Assembly (NCBI GenBank): GCA_038237475.1
Contig: JBBRYS010000003.1
Location: 62,001 to 126,000, forward strand
Reading direction: 5' to 3'
DNA: 64,000 nucleotides
Source of the DNA: JAOAPY01 sp038237475
GTDB lineage: Bacteria > Acidobacteriota > Blastocatellia > Pyrinomonadales > Pyrinomonadaceae
A model generated the notes under the pieces. That model ran no database searches and had not been told where the DNA came from. It saw only the letters and a program-made list of their open reading frames with translations. Positions 61,390 through 64,000 of the stretch are shown here, in pieces. The translations under genes were made by a program, and so were the position numbers. Position 1 is the first letter of the stretch, and every line of letters starts with the position of its first letter.

Positions 61390-61423
61390 TCAGGCCGAGA
61401 GAATAATAATTCCCTCGGCCTGA
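61390..61423 (-). terminator. Hairpin terminator after the subtilase pseudogene
   Basis: TCAGGCCGAG (61390-61399) pairs exactly with CTCGGCCTGA (61414-61423) around an A/T-rich 14-nt loop. On the minus strand it is followed by GTTTCGTTGTG. It lies 30 bp after the last stop of the subtilase pseudogene. Confidence 0.6.
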
Positions 61424-61452
61424 AATTTTGTGATTACGTCGTTTATTGTTGG

Positions 61453-62855
61453 CTATTCCATGCAAGCAGTATCGTCGCCACTGGCCGCTACGCTATCACC
61501 GAATAAAACGCCGTCGCCTACCAGCACGCCGTCGCTGAGGATCACACCGTCGCCCACCAGTACACCATCGCTCAACAACACTCCATCCCCCAGGAGGATA
61601 TCGGTCGTGGGAAATGATTAGCCGCTTCCCAAAACCAGGCCATCACTAGTCATAATGTGATCACCCACGATCACGCCATCGCTGACCAGCACGCCGTCTG
61701 AGACAAGTACTCCATCACTTACGATGACGCCGTCAGAGACGAGCACACCCTGCCCGTAAATCTTTTGATACTGGCTGATCAGGTTGGTTCCCTTTACGTA
61801 GGATTTTCGTAGCACCACGCCTTGTGCCCAGGTGAATGTCGTGCCGGCTATGGTTGATTGAGCAGTTGGCAGTCCGTCTGTCGTCAGCAGCGGGGCGCCC
61901 AAAGCTGTATTGGAATTGAGTGGCAGAGTGGGTCGTCTCTGTACGAAGTTATCGCGGGCATGCCGAGACTCATGTTGACGACACGTATGTTGTAGGTCGT
62001 CCGGTTATTTAGAATCCAATTAAGTGAGCTTAAGAGCCCTGAAGTCGTTCCCGTGCCCTGCGAATTCAACACGCGCAGGTTAATCAACTTGGCATTTGGG
62101 GCCACGCCGCCCCAAACACTTCCAGCGTCCGCGGTGGGAATGCCGGCTGCGGCTGAAGCTACATGAGTGCCATGTCCGTAGGGATCGGTGGTGCGATTCT
62201 CGCCAGTGAAATCCTGGCTGTAAACTATCCGGCTATTCCCCGAAGCGTCCATGAAGGCTTTGTGAGTTGGAGACATGCCCGAATCGAGGACGGCAATACC
62301 GATTCCGGTGCCGTCAAGTTTATAGGAAGCTCCGTTGGAAGTCGTTTGCGTACGCACTATATCCGCGCCGGTCGTGCTGGTGACGTGACCCATCACAAAT
62401 ATAGGGCTGTCACTGACTATTGAATCGACCTCAGCCAGCGCGGCCAGCTGGTCTATGACGCTAATTGGCAATTCAACGGCGGTTGCATCCAGATTGTCAA
62501 AGTGAGTCTTGGCGCCGATCCCATTTTGATTAAGTAGCGACGTGAGCAGCACGCTAAGGGGGCCACTGCGCTGGATGATCACCTTCTCTGTCCGTGCGTT
62601 GTTTCCGCCGGCACGCACTCTGTCACGCAGGTCAGACGACACCTTGTCCGCACGTCCCTGGTTGGGTCTGTGAGTGCCCCGGGGACCTTCCTATTGGGCA
62701 CGAACCGCACCAAGCGGCATCGTGCCCAGGAGGAGAGCGGCGAGCATCAACGCTGACGTTACTTTGTGTTGACGGAGTTTTGGCTGGTAAGTGCATGCCC
62801 GCTCCGGCTTTCGCACTGAGAAGGCTCTTATCGGTGACTGTTTGAAATAGCTCAC
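61453..62855 (-). pseudogene. Decayed S8 subtilase with C-terminal DGVLVS-type repeats
   Basis: Fragments of one subtilase lie in a row. A GTG at 62855 (or 62816) opens a signal sequence (MLAALLLGTMPLGAVRAQ), which ends at an in-frame TAG (62691-62693). The same frame continues 62690-61884 with the Asp of AVLDSGMSP and His of YGHGTHVASA. After MSLGMPAITSYRDDPLC (about 61930) the sequence jumps, out of frame, to NTALGAPLLTT, the start of the C-terminal region. About 200 residues that should carry the catalytic Ser are missing. The C-terminus holds DGVLVS/DGVIVG hexads, is broken by an in-frame TAA (61618-61620), and then continues in phase (DILLGDGVLLSDG... to ASGDDTACME) up to TAG 61453-61455. 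Three lesions; no catalytic Ser. Confidence 0.85.
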
Positions 62856-63065
62856 CGTCACAGATCGACGGCGAGGCCAGTATTACGAGAGTTGTGCCGC
62901 AGGACTTTATCTCTGAATCCCTGAGAAAATGCTGCTCTTTGGTTCGTGACCGGCATTCATCGGTCATGGCTTCGCCCAGCTTGATTGAAGCGTTGATTCA
63001 ATTTGAGAGTTGAAGTGACCGGCGAGATCCAGCCGCACGCGGATTAGTTAATTGATTAAAGCAGC

Positions 63066-63686
63066 CTATAGAGGAGGAAACATCGAAGAGCTTTGCGAGG
63101 GTGTCGCGGGTGAGTAATTTATCAGTAGCCGGTAGCCAAGCAGCAGCGCCAGCACAAACGCAAAGGTGAGAGGGAGACGTGTGTCGGACTTGACCAGCAG
63201 CCAGAAATGAAGCACACCGCCGGCTGCGGCAATGTAGACCAACTTGTGCAACCGGTTCCAACGCTTGCCACCAAGGCGCTTGACCATCTTGTTGGTTGAA
63301 GTAATCGCCAGCGGCACCAGTAAAAAGAAAGCTGCCATGCCAACGGTGATGAAAGGCCGTTTTAATATGTCCCCAGGTATCGTTGTGAGATGGAAAGCAC
63401 GATCGAAGGCTACGTACGTCATCAGGTGAAGGAAACCGTAAAAGAAAGCAAAAAGGCCGAGCATCCGTCGAAATTTGATCAGCCAGTTTGCGCCGGTAAT
63501 TTTGCGAAGAGGTGTTACCGCGAGTGATATCAACAGGAAAACGAGCGTCAACATGCCCGTGGTGCGGGTCACGAACTCGATCGGATTTGCACCTACCTGT
63601 TTGCGGTAGACGTCCCACAACAACAGCGTCAGGGGAACGAGGCTGTTGACGAAGAGAACTAGTTTTGAGAATCGAGTATCGGTCAT
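63066..63686 (-). CDS. msrQ: MsrQ haem-binding membrane subunit
   Basis: A 206-residue protein from ATG 63686 (MTDTRFSKLVLFVNSLVPL) with six membrane segments and the YedZ/MsrQ signatures GRTTGMLTLVFLLISLAVTPLRK-like (here TRTTGMLTLVFLL), RRMLGLFAFFYGFLHLMTYVAFDR (haem His), RLGGKRWNRLHKLVYIAAAGGVLHFWLLVKSD (haem His). It passes electrons from the quinone pool to the periplasmic MsrP. It follows msrP on the same strand (91 bp). Confidence 0.93.
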   Translation of the reverse strand: MTDTRFSKLVLFVNSLVPLTLLLWDVYRKQVGANPIEFVTRTTGMLTLVFLLISLAVTPLRKITGANWLIKFRRMLGLFAFFYGFLHLMTYVAFDRAFHLTTIPGDILKRPFITVGMAAFFLLVPLAITSTNKMVKRLGGKRWNRLHKLVYIAAAGGVLHFWLLVKSDTRLPLTFAFVLALLLGYRLLINYSPATPSQSSSMFPPL

Positions 63687-63777
63687 AAAAAATAGGTCAG
63701 TGGTCTGTGTTAGCAGTGATTGAATTTGAGGCCGCGTCTCAGGCTGGGTCTCAATCAATCGTTTTCCAATCGCCTCC

Positions 63778-64000
63778 TCAAAAATTCCTGCGCAGGTCCA
63801 TCCCCTCGTATAAGTGCGCCACTTGTTCGCCATAGCCATTAAACATGAGAGTCTTGCGGCGCGAGAATTCACCGATGCGTCGTTCATTCGCCTGGCTCCA
63901 GCGCGGATGATCGACCTCAGGATTTACGTTTGAATAAAAACCGTACTCGTCGGGCGCCGCTATATTCCAGGTAGTTTGGGGTTGTTCCGCCACCAGCTTG
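63778..64000 (-). CDS. msrP: MsrP catalytic subunit, C-terminal part (5' part off the right edge)
   Basis: The 74 codons inside the window end the gene with AEQPQTTWNIAAPDEYGFYSNVNPEVDHPRWSQ and ERRIGEFSRRKTLMFNGYGEQVAHLY, the conserved C-terminus of the YedY/MsrP molybdopterin protein. Together with msrQ it forms the periplasmic methionine sulfoxide reductase, which repairs oxidised Met in envelope proteins. MsrP is exported by Tat, and the tatA-tatC genes are in the same window. The molybdenum-binding N-terminal part is outside. Confidence 0.9.
   Translation of the reverse strand, partial: KLVAEQPQTTWNIAAPDEYGFYSNVNPEVDHPRWSQANERRIGEFSRRKTLMFNGYGEQVAHLYEGMDLRRNF

Noticed and set aside
61618..61620. 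Programmed readthrough of stop codons in the second subtilase.
   Set aside because: Two different stops, a frameshift and a missing catalytic region in the same gene fit decay better than recoding.

Overview
This window looks like chromosome from a Gram-negative bacterium, most likely an acidobacterium of the Blastocatellia/Pyrinomonadales type. I infer this from gene content, not from a marker gene. Diderm features include a BamA/TamA-type barrel protein with TamB, TonB-type C-terminal domains, bifunctional PBP1, TatAC and MsrPQ. Acidobacteria-like features include a GWxTD-domain protein, MalT/BTAD regulators, a TPR-Fis regulator beside a tiny secreted peptide, and subtilases with DG-rich tandem repeats. 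I found no rRNA, tRNA, CRISPR array, transposase or prophage. Nearly all of the sequence is ordinary, densely packed genes.

Layout. 1-9.7 kb: a partial MgtE-N/PRC protein, a leftward set (HD phosphohydrolase, TonB-like protein, S41 protease), a rightward set (two methyltransferase-like proteins, PilZ), and a 996-residue subtilase with 17 copies of an octapeptide. 9.9-19 kb: two tandem MalT-like STAND proteins, one without effector domains; a peroxiredoxin whose peroxidatic residue is an in-frame UGA followed by a SECIS-like hairpin (probable selenoprotein); a SurA/DsbA fusion; and the TPR-Fis regulator divergent from the 78-residue peptide. 19-27 kb: ATP-dependent DNA ligase, nitroreductase, tatA-tatC (TatC with a large periplasmic insertion), GWxTD protein, rlmN and a DsbD-N-like protein. 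27-28 kb: a repeat-rich patch with a truncated gene. 27.5-32.3 kb: pgeF and acpS overlapping head to head, PBP1, patatin.

32.5-45.8 kb is a long leftward block: hemW, cmk, ribE, ribBA (with a degenerate cyclohydrolase half), tamB, a bamA/tamA-family gene and a SurA-like chaperone. It links riboflavin synthesis with outer-membrane assembly. 46-56 kb is a mix of single genes: hydrophilin-like protein, M19 dipeptidase, DSP-like phosphatase, cytochrome c-binding protein fusion, N-acetylmuramidase, two GNATs, OsmC, fasciclin, FdxA ferredoxin, a nested palindrome cluster, a lipoprotein and a glyoxalase-fold protein. 56-59.5 kb: sensor kinase, PhoB-type regulator and SpoIIE/PP2C phosphatase in one leftward unit. 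59.7-62.9 kb: an ankyrin/TonB protein that seems to start at ATT, and a subtilase pseudogene with three independent lesions. The right edge holds msrQ and the 3' end of msrP.

The best candidates for something new or easily missed are the UGA-containing exported peroxiredoxin and the TPR-Fis/secreted-peptide pair, which has the layout of a peptide-sensing module. Next come the repeat-bearing subtilases (one intact, one decayed) and the ATT start under an SD-sequestering hairpin.
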